Assembly: GCF_003202035.1 (NCBI RefSeq)
Contig: NZ_QJKC01000011.1
Span: 62,001 to 126,000, forward strand
Direction: 5' to 3'
Source: Aquitalea magnusonii
GTDB lineage: Bacteria > Pseudomonadota > Gammaproteobacteria > Burkholderiales > Chromobacteriaceae
DNA: 64,000 nt
The position numbers and the translations under genes were made by a program. This document shows positions 15,813-25,737 of the stretch, in pieces; position 1 is the stretch's first letter; each line of letters starts with the position of its first letter. The notes beneath the pieces are model-generated. The model saw nothing but the letters and a program-made list of their open reading frames with translations. It had not been told where the DNA came from and ran no database searches.

Positions 15813-16457
15813 TTACTGGCGCTGCGCCGCGCGCTTGTGCCGCCAGAACTCGATGATGGCCGGCAGGAAGGACACGAAAATGATGCCGAAGATCAGCAGT
15901 TCCAGATTCTTGCGCACGAAGGGCAGATTGCCGAAAAAATAACCGGCATAACAGAAACCCGCCACCCACAGCACGGCACCGGTCACGTTATACACGGTGA
16001 ACTGGCGATAACCCATGCTGCCGATGCCGGCCACAAACGGGGCAAAGGTACGGATGATGGGCACGAAGCGGGTGAAGATGATGGTTTTGCCACCGTGCCT
16101 GTCGTAGAAGGCATGGGTCTTGGCCAGGTATTCCGGCTTGATCAGCCGCGGAAAGCGCCGCAGCAGGGCCGTGCCCAGATAGCGGCCGATGGTGTAATTG
16201 ACGCTATTGCCCAGCACGGCGGCCACGGTCAGCAGCAGCACCAGCATGTGCGCATCCATCTTGCCCATGGCCGCCAGCGCACCCGCAACGAACAGCAGCG
16301 AGTCGCCCGGCAGGAAGGGCGTTACCACCAGCCCGGTTTCGCAGAAGATGATGAGAAACAGGATGGCGTAGATCCACACACCATACTGGGCGACCAGCTG
16401 GGTCAGGTGGACATCGATGTGCAGGATGAAGTCGAGCAGGAATGTGATGGCTTCCAT
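15813..16457 (-). CDS. DedA family membrane protein
   Basis: 214 residues with about five membrane segments. DedA proteins act as lipid-carrier flippases or proton-coupled transporters and are needed for membrane homeostasis. Family marks are [19 protein letters not shown] near residue 40, the [13 protein letters not shown] segment, and [17 protein letters not shown] with its conserved arginines. The short basic tail (HKRAAQRQ) is cytoplasmic. It lies 85 bp downstream of secF and is leftward like its neighbours, but there is no functional link to secretion. Substrate (undecaprenyl phosphate or another lipid) is not readable from sequence. Confidence 0.92.
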   Translation of the reverse strand: MEAITFLLDFILHIDVHLTQLVAQYGVWIYAILFLIIFCETGLVVTPFLPGDSLLFVAGALAAMGKMDAHMLVLLLTVAAVLGNSVNYTIGRYLGTALLRRFPRLIKPEYLAKTHAFYDRHGGKTIIFTRFVPIIRTFAPFVAGIGSMGYRQFTVYNVTGAVLWVAGFCYAGYFFGNLPFVRKNLELLIFGIIFVSFLPAIIEFWRHKRAAQRQ

Positions 16458-16542
16458 GAGTCACCGTGGTGGTTGGCTATGGTGGATAAAAAACCGGCCG
16501 GACAAGCCGGCCAGTGTGTGCTGCATAGGGAGCTGCCCTGGT

Positions 16543-17478
16543 TCAGACCACGGCTTCTTCTTTTGGTTTGGTCGGCTTGATCATGTGCTCGCGGCTGACA
16601 CCCAGCCACAGTGCGATCGGGCTGGCCACCAGTACCGAAGAGTAAATGCCGAAGATGATGCCGATGGTCAGCGCCATGGCAAAGCCGTGCAGCGCCGGGC
16701 CGCCGAATACCAGCATGGACACCACCATCATCTCGGTGGAGAAGTGGGTGATGATGGTACGGCTCATGGTGGCGGTAATGGCATTGTCGATGATGCTGGC
16801 GGTGCTCTTGCCACGCAGGCCCGGCTTGCGGAAGTTCTCGCGGATACGGTCGAACACCACTACCGATTCGTTCACCGAGTAGCCCAGCACCGCCAGCACG
16901 CCGGCCAGTACGGTCAGCGAGAATTCCCAGCGGAAGAAGGCAAAGCAGCCGAGGATGATCACCACGTCGTGCATGTTGGCGATGATGGCCGACACGGCGA
17001 AGCGCCATTCAAAGCGCATGGCCAGATAGGCCATGATGCCCAGGCACACCAGAATGGCGGCAGTCAGGCCGTGGCTCACCAGCTCCTCGCCCACGCTGGG
17101 GCCGACAAAATCGACCTTGCGCAGTTGCACGGTGCTGTCCTTGGCCTTGAGCAGGTTCATCACCTTTTCCGACAGCTGGGCCGAGGTGGTGCCCGGCTTG
17201 TTCGGCAGGCGAATCATCACATCGCTGCTGCTGCCCAGGCTTTGCACGGTGGCTTCGCCCAGCTTGAGGCTGTCCACGGTGTCGCGGATCAGGTTCAGGT
17301 CGGCCGACTGCTGGTACTGCACTTCCAGCACGGTACCGCCGGTGAACTCAACACTGTAGTTAAGGCCGCGGGTGGCCAGGAAGAACACGGCCAGAATGAA
17401 GGTGACCAGCGAAATCGCCGTGGTCAGCCTGCCGTAGCTCATGAACGGGATGTCCCGTTTGATGCGGAAAAGCTCCAT
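16543..17478 (-). CDS. secF: Protein translocase subunit SecF
   Basis: 311 residues. SecF with SecD uses the proton gradient to help pull preproteins out on the periplasmic side of SecYEG. It has an N-terminal membrane segment, a periplasmic loop beginning NYSVEFTGGTVLEV, and five C-terminal segments with the signatures GYSVNESVVVFDRIREN and FGIYSSVLVASPIALW. Start 17478 (MELFRIKRDIPFM) is chosen over an upstream frame for family fit and an AGGACAG site. It is 14 bp after secD. The tail PTKPKEEAVV is short and charged. Confidence 0.97.
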   Translation of the reverse strand: MELFRIKRDIPFMSYGRLTTAISLVTFILAVFFLATRGLNYSVEFTGGTVLEVQYQQSADLNLIRDTVDSLKLGEATVQSLGSSSDVMIRLPNKPGTTSAQLSEKVMNLLKAKDSTVQLRKVDFVGPSVGEELVSHGLTAAILVCLGIMAYLAMRFEWRFAVSAIIANMHDVVIILGCFAFFRWEFSLTVLAGVLAVLGYSVNESVVVFDRIRENFRKPGLRGKSTASIIDNAITATMSRTIITHFSTEMMVVSMLVFGGPALHGFAMALTIGIIFGIYSSVLVASPIALWLGVSREHMIKPTKPKEEAVV

Positions 17479-17492
17479 GATCTGTCCTGTCC

Positions 17493-19334
17493 TTATTTCT
17501 CGGGTTTCCACACCTGGCCAATGGCCAGCGAGGTCAGTTTGCGACGGCGGCCGTACCACAGGTTCACCAGGCCGCGCGAAACCAGCACTGCCGAGAACAT
17601 CGAGGTCATGATGCCGATGCAGTGCACCACGGCAAAGCCGCGCACCGGGCCGGAGCCGAAAATCAGCAGGGCCAGGCCGGCAATCAGCGTGGTGACGTTG
17701 GAGTCCAGAATCGTCGCCCAGGCATGGCCGTAACCGGCCTGGATGGCCGAGTGCGGCGGTACGCCGTTGCGCAGCTCTTCACGGATACGCTCGTTGATCA
17801 GCACGTTGGCATCAATCGCCATGCCCAGCGCCAGCGCAATGGCGGCAATGCCGGGCAGGGTGAGCGTGGCCTGCAGGATGGACAGAATGGCCAGCAGCAG
17901 GAACACGTTGACCGCCAGCGAGATGGCAGAGAACACGCCAAACACGCCGTAGTAGATCACCATGAACACCGCGATGGCAGCAAAGCCCCACAGGGTGGAG
18001 TGGAAGCCCTTCTCGATGTTTTCCTTGCCCAGGCTCGGGCCGACGGTACGCTCTTCGATGATGTTCATCGGCGCAGCCAGCGAACCGGCACGCAGCAACA
18101 GGGCGGTGTCATTGGCTTCGGCCGGGTTCATGCTGCCGGAGATCTGCACGCGGCCACCACCGATTTCCGAGCGGATGACCGGCGCAGTCACCACTTCGGC
18201 ACGGCCTTTTTCCACCAGGATCATCGCCATGCGCTTGCCGATGTTTTCCGCCGTCACCTGACGGAAGATGGAAGCGCCGGTGGAGTCCAGATTGATGTGT
18301 ACCGCCGGGGCGCCGTTTTCATCAAAGCCGGCTTGCGCGTCGTTGATGTTGTCGCCGGTCAGCTCCACGTCCTTCTTCACCAGGATCTTGCTGTCGCCAT
18401 GCGAGGTGGCTTCGTCCAGCAGGTCGTAGCCAGCCGGAATATTGCCGGCCAGCGCATCGCTGACCTTGCCCTGGTCGTCTTCCACCATGCGCACTTCCAG
18501 CGTGGCAGTGCGGCCGATGATGTCCTTGGCGCGGGCAGTATCCTGGATACCCGGCAGTTCCACCACGATGCGGTTGGGGCCGGCCTGCTGGATGATGGGT
18601 TCGGAGGTGCCCAGCTCGTTCACCCGGTTGTGCAGGGTGGAGATGTTCTGCTTCACCGCATCGCTCTGGATCTTGGTGACTTCTTCCGGCTTCAGCGTGG
18701 CGGTCAGCTTGTAATTGGCATCGTCGCTGCTCACCACCAGGGTGGGCAGGGTGCGGCTGACCACGTTCTGCGCGGCTTTCAGGGTGTCGGCATCACGCAG
18801 CTGCACTTCCAGCACATTGCCATTGCGCTTGATGCTGCCATAGCGCACCTGCTTGTTCTTCAGCTCGCGGCGAATGTCGCCGGCATAGCGTTCCATGGTC
18901 TTGTCGATGGCAGCCTGCATGTCCACCTGCAGCAGGAAGTGCACCCCACCGCGCAAGTCCAGACCCAGGAACATGGGGTAGGCTTTCAGGTCGGCCAGCC
19001 ACTGCGGCGAGGCCGGCAGCAGGTTGAGCGCAATGATGTAGCTGTCACCCAGCGCATGCTGGATGGCGTCGCGGGCCTTGATCTGGGTGTCGGCATCCTT
19101 GAAGCGGATTTTCAGGCTGCTGCCGTCCAGATAAAGACCGTCCGGGCTGATGTTCTGGGCTTTCAGAGCCTCTTCCACGCGGCCCATCAGGGCGGTGTCC
19201 ACCGGAATGGACTGGCGGGTGCTGGAGACCTGTACCGCGGGAGTCTCGCCGTAGAAGTTGGGTAGCGTGTAGATCGTGGCAATGATCAGTGCTACCACAA
19301 TGACGAGGTATTTCCAGAGAGGATAGCGGTTCAT
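17493..19334 (-). CDS. secD: Protein translocase subunit SecD
   Basis: 613 residues, normal for proteobacteria. There is one N-terminal membrane segment (LVIVVALIIATIYTLPNFYG), a large periplasmic P1 domain starting with the conserved LGLDLRGGVHFLLQVD, then five membrane segments with ALGMAIDANVLINERIREEL. It partners SecF, 14 bp downstream. YajC is encoded just upstream in the same order as in most proteobacteria. No signs of truncation. Confidence 0.98.
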   Translation of the reverse strand: MNRYPLWKYLVIVVALIIATIYTLPNFYGETPAVQVSSTRQSIPVDTALMGRVEEALKAQNISPDGLYLDGSSLKIRFKDADTQIKARDAIQHALGDSYIIALNLLPASPQWLADLKAYPMFLGLDLRGGVHFLLQVDMQAAIDKTMERYAGDIRRELKNKQVRYGSIKRNGNVLEVQLRDADTLKAAQNVVSRTLPTLVVSSDDANYKLTATLKPEEVTKIQSDAVKQNISTLHNRVNELGTSEPIIQQAGPNRIVVELPGIQDTARAKDIIGRTATLEVRMVEDDQGKVSDALAGNIPAGYDLLDEATSHGDSKILVKKDVELTGDNINDAQAGFDENGAPAVHINLDSTGASIFRQVTAENIGKRMAMILVEKGRAEVVTAPVIRSEIGGGRVQISGSMNPAEANDTALLLRAGSLAAPMNIIEERTVGPSLGKENIEKGFHSTLWGFAAIAVFMVIYYGVFGVFSAISLAVNVFLLLAILSILQATLTLPGIAAIALALGMAIDANVLINERIREELRNGVPPHSAIQAGYGHAWATILDSNVTTLIAGLALLIFGSGPVRGFAVVHCIGIMTSMFSAVLVSRGLVNLWYGRRRKLTSLAIGQVWKPEK

Positions 19335-19363
19335 GAGTGATATCGGAGGTAGGAAACGAAACT

Positions 19364-19391
19364 GGCCGCCCGGTTTGCAGGCCGGGCGGCC
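19364..19391 (-). other. Strong hairpin between yajC and secD
   Basis: GGCCGCCCGG / CCGGGCGGCC, a perfect 10-bp stem with an 8-nt loop, 10 bp after the yajC stop and without a T-run. It may tune the ratio of YajC to SecDF or stabilise the yajC message. Confidence 0.5.
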
Positions 19392-19401
19392 GTCCTGGGG
19401 A

Positions 19402-19725
19402 TTACAGGGACTTCAGCGTGCCCTTTTCCACCTTGCCGGTAACGGCCGGGCGCTGCACATTGATTTCCACGCCATTGGCGATTTCTACGGTCAGGAACTG
19501 TTCGCCGGTCTTGACGACGCGGCCCAGAATGCCACCCTGGGTAATGACTTCATCGCCCTTCTGGATTTCCGACAACATCTTCTGGTGCTCTTTCATTTTC
19601 TTCTGCTGCGGGCGAACCATCAGGAACCAGAACAGCACGAAAATGACGATCATCGGCAGGAAAGACATGATGTCAAAACCGCCCGGTGCGGCGCCAGCGG
19701 CGAAAGCCTTGTCAATAAAGGGCAT
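19402..19725 (-). CDS. yajC: Sec translocase accessory protein YajC
   Basis: 107 residues with one membrane segment (FLPMIVIFVLFWFLMVRP) followed by the hallmark RPQQKKMKEHQKML and a small beta domain (GDEVITQGGILGRVV). YajC associates with SecDF. AGGGAGCAAATCC precedes the ATG. It is first in yajC-secD-secF and follows tgt by 130 bp. Confidence 0.96.
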   Translation of the reverse strand: MPFIDKAFAAGAAPGGFDIMSFLPMIVIFVLFWFLMVRPQQKKMKEHQKMLSEIQKGDEVITQGGILGRVVKTGEQFLTVEIANGVEINVQRPAVTGKVEKGTLKSL

Positions 19726-19855
19726 GGATTTGCTCCCTTGTTATAGTGTTGATGGTGAAACAAACGGGCCATTGTAGCCACGCTGCGTGTCTTTTCCAAC
19801 CTTCCGGCCTGAACGCAGGCTCAGACCGGCCGGCCAGCTGGCAGGTTCCCGCGCT

Positions 19856-20983
<1,128 letters not shown>

Positions 20984-21049
20984 TTATGCAAAATCAGCGC
21001 GCTAGTATACAGCAAGCGGGTCGCTGCGGTGTTTTTACGAAAAATGGCC

Positions 21050-21078
21050 TTGCATTTTCAGGATGTGTACTTTAGTAT
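21050..21078 (+). promoter_or_regulatory. Sigma-70 promoter of tRNA-Val
   Basis: TTGCAT (21050-21055), 17-bp spacer, TAGTAT (21073-21078); the tRNA starts 15 bp further on. Confidence 0.65.
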
Positions 21079-21093
21079 TGCCAACTCGACGAC

Positions 21094-21170
21094 AGGCACG
21101 TAGCTCAGCTGGTTAGAGCACCACCTTGACATGGTGGGGGTCGTTGGTTCGAGTCCAATCGTGCCTACCA
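21094..21170 (+). tRNA. tRNA-Val (GAC)
   Basis: 77 nt with encoded CCA. The acceptor AGGCACG pairs with CGTGCCT. The anticodon stem CCACC/GGTGG encloses TTGACAT, giving anticodon GAC. D- and T-arm sequences (AGCTCAGCTGGTTAGAGC, GGTTCGAGTCC) are standard. Confidence 0.97.
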
Positions 21171-21190
21171 ATACTTAGCATGGAGTTATC

Positions 21191-21297
21191 CCAGGTGAAA
21201 CACTGGCGAACTACCACAACCCGACATTCTCACGCTAGCTGAGCCTTGCGGGTTGTACCATGCAAAAAAAGAGCGGCTCAGGCCGCTCTTTTTTTTT
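21191..21297 (+). promoter_or_regulatory. Structured leader with terminator upstream of thrS
   Basis: Three successive hairpins lie between tRNA-Val and thrS. They are CCAG...CTGG (21191-21206), ACAACCCG / CGGGTTGT (21216-21223 with 21249-21256, with inner CTCA/TGAG), and AGAGCGGC / GCCGCTCT (21270-21277 with 21282-21289) followed by eight T. The last is a textbook terminator. It may end the tRNA transcript or act as an attenuator for thrS. Confidence 0.6.
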
Positions 21298-21335
21298 ACC
21301 CTTCGCAATGAAATTTCGCCCTGTTTGGAGTTGAC

Positions 21336-23237
21336 ATGCCTGACATTCGCCTGCCTGACGGCTCGGTTCGATCCTTCGACAAGCCGGTAACGGTTCATGA
21401 AGTGGCTGCGTCCATCGGTACCGGTCTGGCGCGTGCTGCGCTGGCGGGTCGCGTTGACGGCGTGCTGGTGGATACCTCGTACAGTATCGACCGCGATGCT
21501 GATCTGGCCATTGTGACCGACAAGGATGCCGATGGCCTTGGCATCATTCGTCACTCGACTGCCCACTTGCTGGCTTATGCAGTGAAAGAGCTGTTTCCGG
21601 AAGCCCAGGTCACCATCGGACCGGAAATCGAAAACGGCTTCTATTACGACTTCGCCTACAAGCGCCCGTTTACGCCGGAAGACCTGACCGCCATCGAAAA
21701 GAAGATGAGCGAACTGGCCAAGAAGGATATTCCGGTCGAGCGTTACGAGCTGCCGCGCGATGAGGCCATTGCCTACTTCAAGAGCATCGGCGAAGCCTAC
21801 AAGGCCGAAATCATCGAATCCATTCCGCAAGGCGAGGTGCTGAGCCTGTATCGCGAGGGTGAATTCACCGACCTGTGTCGTGGTCCGCACGTGCCGTCCA
21901 CCGGCAAGCTGAAAGTGTTCAAGCTGATGAAGGTGGCTGGTGCTTACTGGCGCGGCGACAGCAAGAACGAAATGCTGCAGCGCATTTACGGCACGGCCTG
22001 GGCCAAGAAAGAGGATCTGGAAGCCTACCTCTACATGCTGGAAGAGGCGGAAAAGCGCGACCACCGCAAGCTGGGCGTGCAGCTGGACCTGTTCCACCTG
22101 CAGGACGAGGCACCGGGCATGGTGTTCTGGCATCCCAAGGGTTGGCAGCTGTGGCAGAACGTCGAGCAATACATGCGCGGCAAGCTGGTGAAAGAGGGTT
22201 ATCAGGAAGTCCGCACGCCGATGATGATGGATGTGGAGTTGTGGAAGAAGTCGGGTCACTGGCAGAACTACAAGGAAAACATGTTCATCACCGAATCGGA
22301 AAAGCGCGACTATGCCGTCAAGCCGATGAACTGTCCGGGGCATATCCAGATTTTCAACAGCGGCCTGCGTTCCTATCGTGACCTGCCGCTGCGCTATGCC
22401 GAGTTTGGCTCCTGTCACCGTAACGAGCCGGGCGGTGCGCTGCACGGCATCATGCGCGTGCGTGGCTTTGTGCAGGATGACGGTCATATTTTCTGCACCG
22501 AAGACCAGATCAACCAGGAAGCCAAGGCTTTCCATCGTCTGGTGATGGAAGTGTATGAACGCTTCGGTTTTGACAAGGTGTCGATCAAGCTGGCGCTGCG
22601 TCCGGAAAAACGCCTGGGTGCGGAAGAAACCTGGGACAAGGCCGAGCAGGGCATGCGCGAAGCGCTGCAGGCTTGTGGCGTCGCCTGGGAAGAGCTGCCG
22701 GGCGAGGGGGCTTTTTATGGTCCCAAGATCGAATACCACGTCAAGGATGCGCTGGGTCGCTCCTGGCAGTGTGGTACCCTGCAGCTCGACTTCATGCTGC
22801 CGGAAAGTCTGGGTGCCGAATACGTGGCCGATGACAACAGCCGCAAGCGTCCGGTGATGCTGCACCGCGCAGCGCTGGGTTCGCTGGAGCGCTTCCTGGG
22901 CATTCTGATTGAAAACCATGCCGGGGCCTTCCCGCTGTGGCTGGCGCCGGTGCAGATGGTGGTGATGAATATCACCGAAGCACAGGCCGATTATGCTGCG
23001 GAAATTGCAGGAGCTTTGCAGAAACAAGGCTTCCGCGTTGATCTTGACTTGAGAAACGAGAAGATCGGCTATAAAATCCGCGAGCATAGCCTGCAAAAGC
23101 TGCCGTACCAGATTATCGTGGGCGACAAGGAAAAAGCAGGTGAACTGGTTGCCGTGCGCGCCCGGGGTGAAGATCTCGGTCAGCTCACGCTGGATGCATT
23201 CATTGCCCGCCTCAAGGCTGAGATGCCCGAGGCCTGA
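21336..23237 (+). CDS. thrS: Threonyl-tRNA synthetase
   Basis: 633 residues. N-terminal TGS domain (residues 1-60, [19 protein letters not shown]), editing domain with [16 protein letters not shown] near residue 70, class II catalytic core with [10 protein letters not shown] (zinc Cys), the motif-2 region [20 protein letters not shown], and motif 3 in [16 protein letters not shown], then the anticodon-binding domain ([11 protein letters not shown]). GGAGTTGAC precedes the ATG. It begins the conserved run thrS-infC-rpmI-rplT-pheST-ihfA. The upstream hairpins suggest leader control. Confidence 0.98.
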   Translation: MPDIRLPDGSVRSFDKPVTVHEVAASIGTGLARAALAGRVDGVLVDTSYSIDRDADLAIVTDKDADGLGIIRHSTAHLLAYAVKELFPEAQVTIGPEIENGFYYDFAYKRPFTPEDLTAIEKKMSELAKKDIPVERYELPRDEAIAYFKSIGEAYKAEIIESIPQGEVLSLYREGEFTDLCRGPHVPSTGKLKVFKLMKVAGAYWRGDSKNEMLQRIYGTAWAKKEDLEAYLYMLEEAEKRDHRKLGVQLDLFHLQDEAPGMVFWHPKGWQLWQNVEQYMRGKLVKEGYQEVRTPMMMDVELWKKSGHWQNYKENMFITESEKRDYAVKPMNCPGHIQIFNSGLRSYRDLPLRYAEFGSCHRNEPGGALHGIMRVRGFVQDDGHIFCTEDQINQEAKAFHRLVMEVYERFGFDKVSIKLALRPEKRLGAEETWDKAEQGMREALQACGVAWEELPGEGAFYGPKIEYHVKDALGRSWQCGTLQLDFMLPESLGAEYVADDNSRKRPVMLHRAALGSLERFLGILIENHAGAFPLWLAPVQMVVMNITEAQADYAAEIAGALQKQGFRVDLDLRNEKIGYKIREHSLQKLPYQIIVGDKEKAGELVAVRARGEDLGQLTLDAFIARLKAEMPEA

Positions 23238-23281
23238 TCCGGCAACGGCAGGCATTTGATAGATTAATAGGAGATTTGGCT

Positions 23282-23800
23282 ATAGCTCAGGAACGCGAAG
23301 CACGGATCAACGGCGAGATTACCGCTCGCGAGATTCGTCTGGTAGGCATGGAAGGTGAGCAGATCGGTGTTGTCGGTCTGCGTGAGGCAATGGCTCTGGC
23401 CGAGGAAAATGATGTGGATCTGGTGGAAATTTCGCCGACCGCACAACCCCCGGTGTGCAAGCTGATGGACTACGGCAAGTTCAAGTACGAACAGTCGAAG
23501 AAACGTCACGAAGCCAAGCAGAAGCAGAAGCAGGTCCAGATCAAGGAAATCAAGTTCCGTCCGGGCACTGACGATGGCGATTACAACGTGAAACTGCGTA
23601 ATCTGGCCCGCTTCCTCAATGATGGCGACAAGGCCAAGATCACCCTGCGTTTCCGTGGTCGTGAAATGGCTCACCAGGACATCGGCCTGGCCCTGCTCAA
23701 GCGTGTCGAGGCCGATCTGGCTGAAATTGCGACAGTCGAGCAGTTCCCCAAGCTGGAAGGTCGCCAAATGGTGATGATGATTGCCCCGAAAAAGAAATAA
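23282..23800 (+). CDS. infC: Translation initiation factor IF-3, probable AUA start
   Basis: 172 residues from the proposed start. IF3 binds the 30S subunit and rejects non-canonical initiation codons. Conserved features are [51 protein letters not shown] and the C-terminal [10 protein letters not shown]. The AGGAG at 23269-23273 is only 2 nt from an in-frame TTG (23276) but 8 nt from ATA (23282), which begins the family-typical sequence (M)[10 protein letters not shown]. As with AUU in E. coli infC, this rare codon would let IF3 repress its own translation. Confidence 0.95.
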   Translation: MAQEREARINGEITAREIRLVGMEGEQIGVVGLREAMALAEENDVDLVEISPTAQPPVCKLMDYGKFKYEQSKKRHEAKQKQKQVQIKEIKFRPGTDDGDYNVKLRNLARFLNDGDKAKITLRFRGREMAHQDIGLALLKRVEADLAEIATVEQFPKLEGRQMVMMIAPKKK

Positions 23801-23811
23801 TCGGGTATAAT
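23781..23811 (+). promoter_or_regulatory. Possible promoter for rpmI-rplT at the end of infC
   Basis: TATAAT at 23806-23811 with a poor TTGCCC at 23781-23786 (19-bp spacer). The -10 is perfect, the -35 weak. Confidence 0.4.
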
Positions 23812-23822
23812 CGTTTCCTCAA

Positions 23823-23872
23823 TACGGCAGGGTCATCCCTGCCGTGTTGATTTTGTGGGGTGGCAACACCCC
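23823..23872 (+). promoter_or_regulatory. Hairpin leader upstream of rpmI
   Basis: Stem ACGGCAGGG / CCCTGCCGT around TCAT, followed by GTTGATTTTG, then a second stem GGGGTG / CACCCC. The 156-bp gap between infC and rpmI is where L20 represses rpmI-rplT in E. coli, so these stems may be a ribosomal-protein operator. This is inference. Confidence 0.4.
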
Positions 23873-23956
23873 GCGCAAAAGCGTGACGCAGTGGTATCAA
23901 GCGCCTTCGGGCCACCCTGTGTCTAATCTAACTCAGAAATTCTGCAGGAGTTTTCC

Positions 23957-24154
23957 ATGCCGAAAATGAAGACCAAGTCGAGCGCGAAAAAGCGTCTCAA
24001 CGTGCTGGGCAATGGCGGTGTAAAGCGCTCTTATGCGTTCAAGCGTCACATCCTGACCAAGAAAACCACCAAGAACAAGCGCCAGTTGCGCGGTACCACC
24101 ATGGTACACGCCACCAACATGGCTTCTGTTCGCGCCATGATGCCCTACGCATAA
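23957..24154 (+). CDS. rpmI: 50S ribosomal protein L35
   Basis: 65 residues, strongly basic, beginning [13 protein letters not shown] and ending VRAMMPYA, with the conserved [28 protein letters not shown] precedes the ATG. It is followed 12 bp later by rplT, as in nearly all bacteria. Confidence 0.98.
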   Translation: MPKMKTKSSAKKRLNVLGNGGVKRSYAFKRHILTKKTTKNKRQLRGTTMVHATNMASVRAMMPYA

Positions 24155-24166
24155 GGAGACTGAATA

Positions 24167-24523
24167 ATGCCACGCGTTAAACGCGGTGTAACCGCACGTG
24201 CTCGTCACAAGAAAATCCTTGCCCTGGCGAAAGGCTATCGCGGCCGTCGCAAGAACGTCTATCGCATCGCCAAACAGGCGGTGATGAAAGCCGGTCAATA
24301 TGCCTACCGCGACCGTCGTCAGAAAAAGCGTCAGTTCCGCCAGCTGTGGATTGCCCGTATCAACGCCGCTGCGCGTGAAAACGGTCTGCCGTACAGCAAG
24401 TTCATGAACGGCCTGAAAAAAGCTGCCATCGAAATCGACCGTAAGGTCCTGGCCGACCTGGCCGTGTTCGACAAGCCGGCTTTTGCTCAGATCGTTGAAA
24501 AGGCGAAAGCTAGCCTCGCTTGA
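24167..24523 (+). CDS. rplT: 50S ribosomal protein L20
   Basis: 118 residues. L20 binds 23S rRNA early in 50S assembly and represses its own operon in E. coli. Conserved parts are [27 protein letters not shown] and [10 protein letters not shown]-type [16 protein letters not shown]. It directly follows rpmI and precedes pheST. Confidence 0.98.
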
Positions 24524-24536
24524 TAGCAAGACTGTA

Positions 24537-24566
24537 AAAGGGGAGGCTGATGCCTCCCTTTTTTTT
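24537..24566 (+). terminator. Terminator after rplT
   Basis: GGGAGGC / GCCTCCC (24541-24547 with 24552-24558) followed by eight T. The same T-run encodes the Phe codons of the putative leader peptide at 24550-24582. Confidence 0.8.
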
Positions 24567-24582
24567 CATTTGCCTGTGGTAG
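24550..24582 (+). CDS. Putative pheM-like leader peptide (MPPFFFICLW)
   Basis: A 10-codon ORF with three consecutive Phe codons lies exactly where E. coli has pheM, between rplT and pheS. AAGGGG precedes the ATG by 6 nt, and a second terminator hairpin (24598-24633) follows the stop by 15 nt. Stalling at Phe codons could let pheST be transcribed when Phe-tRNA is scarce. The Phe codons come from a terminator T-run, so chance is a real alternative. Confidence 0.4.
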   Translation: MPPFFFICLW

Positions 24583-24597
24583 TGAAGTAGCAAGAGC

Positions 24598-24633
24598 GCT
24601 GACCAGACTGCCATGAGTGTGGTCAGCCTTTTT
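24598..24633 (+). terminator. Attenuator-like terminator upstream of pheS
   Basis: GCTGACCA / TGGTCAGC (24598-24605 with 24620-24627) followed by CTTTTTG. It is a second terminator within 70 bp of the first, before pheST. Confidence 0.65.
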
Positions 24634-24727
24634 GTTTCGACCAGCCGGTCGATGCAGGATGCCGATGTTGTGATGCAGCGGCCGTCGCATCGCCTGCCGG
24701 GTGGCCGGAAAGACGCATACGGTGTGA

Positions 24728-25717
<990 letters not shown>

Positions 25718-25737
25718 TCGCAGGCAGGGGATAAACA

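Noticed and set aside
17622-19265. A 547-codon open frame antisense to secD
   Set aside because: It is a shadow of GC-biased codons in secD; its product is a low-complexity Gly/His/Gln-rich chain with no domain, and secD is certain.
21186-23255. A 689-codon open frame antisense to thrS
   Set aside because: The thrS product matches its family along the whole length; the antisense product has no start signal or recognisable domain.
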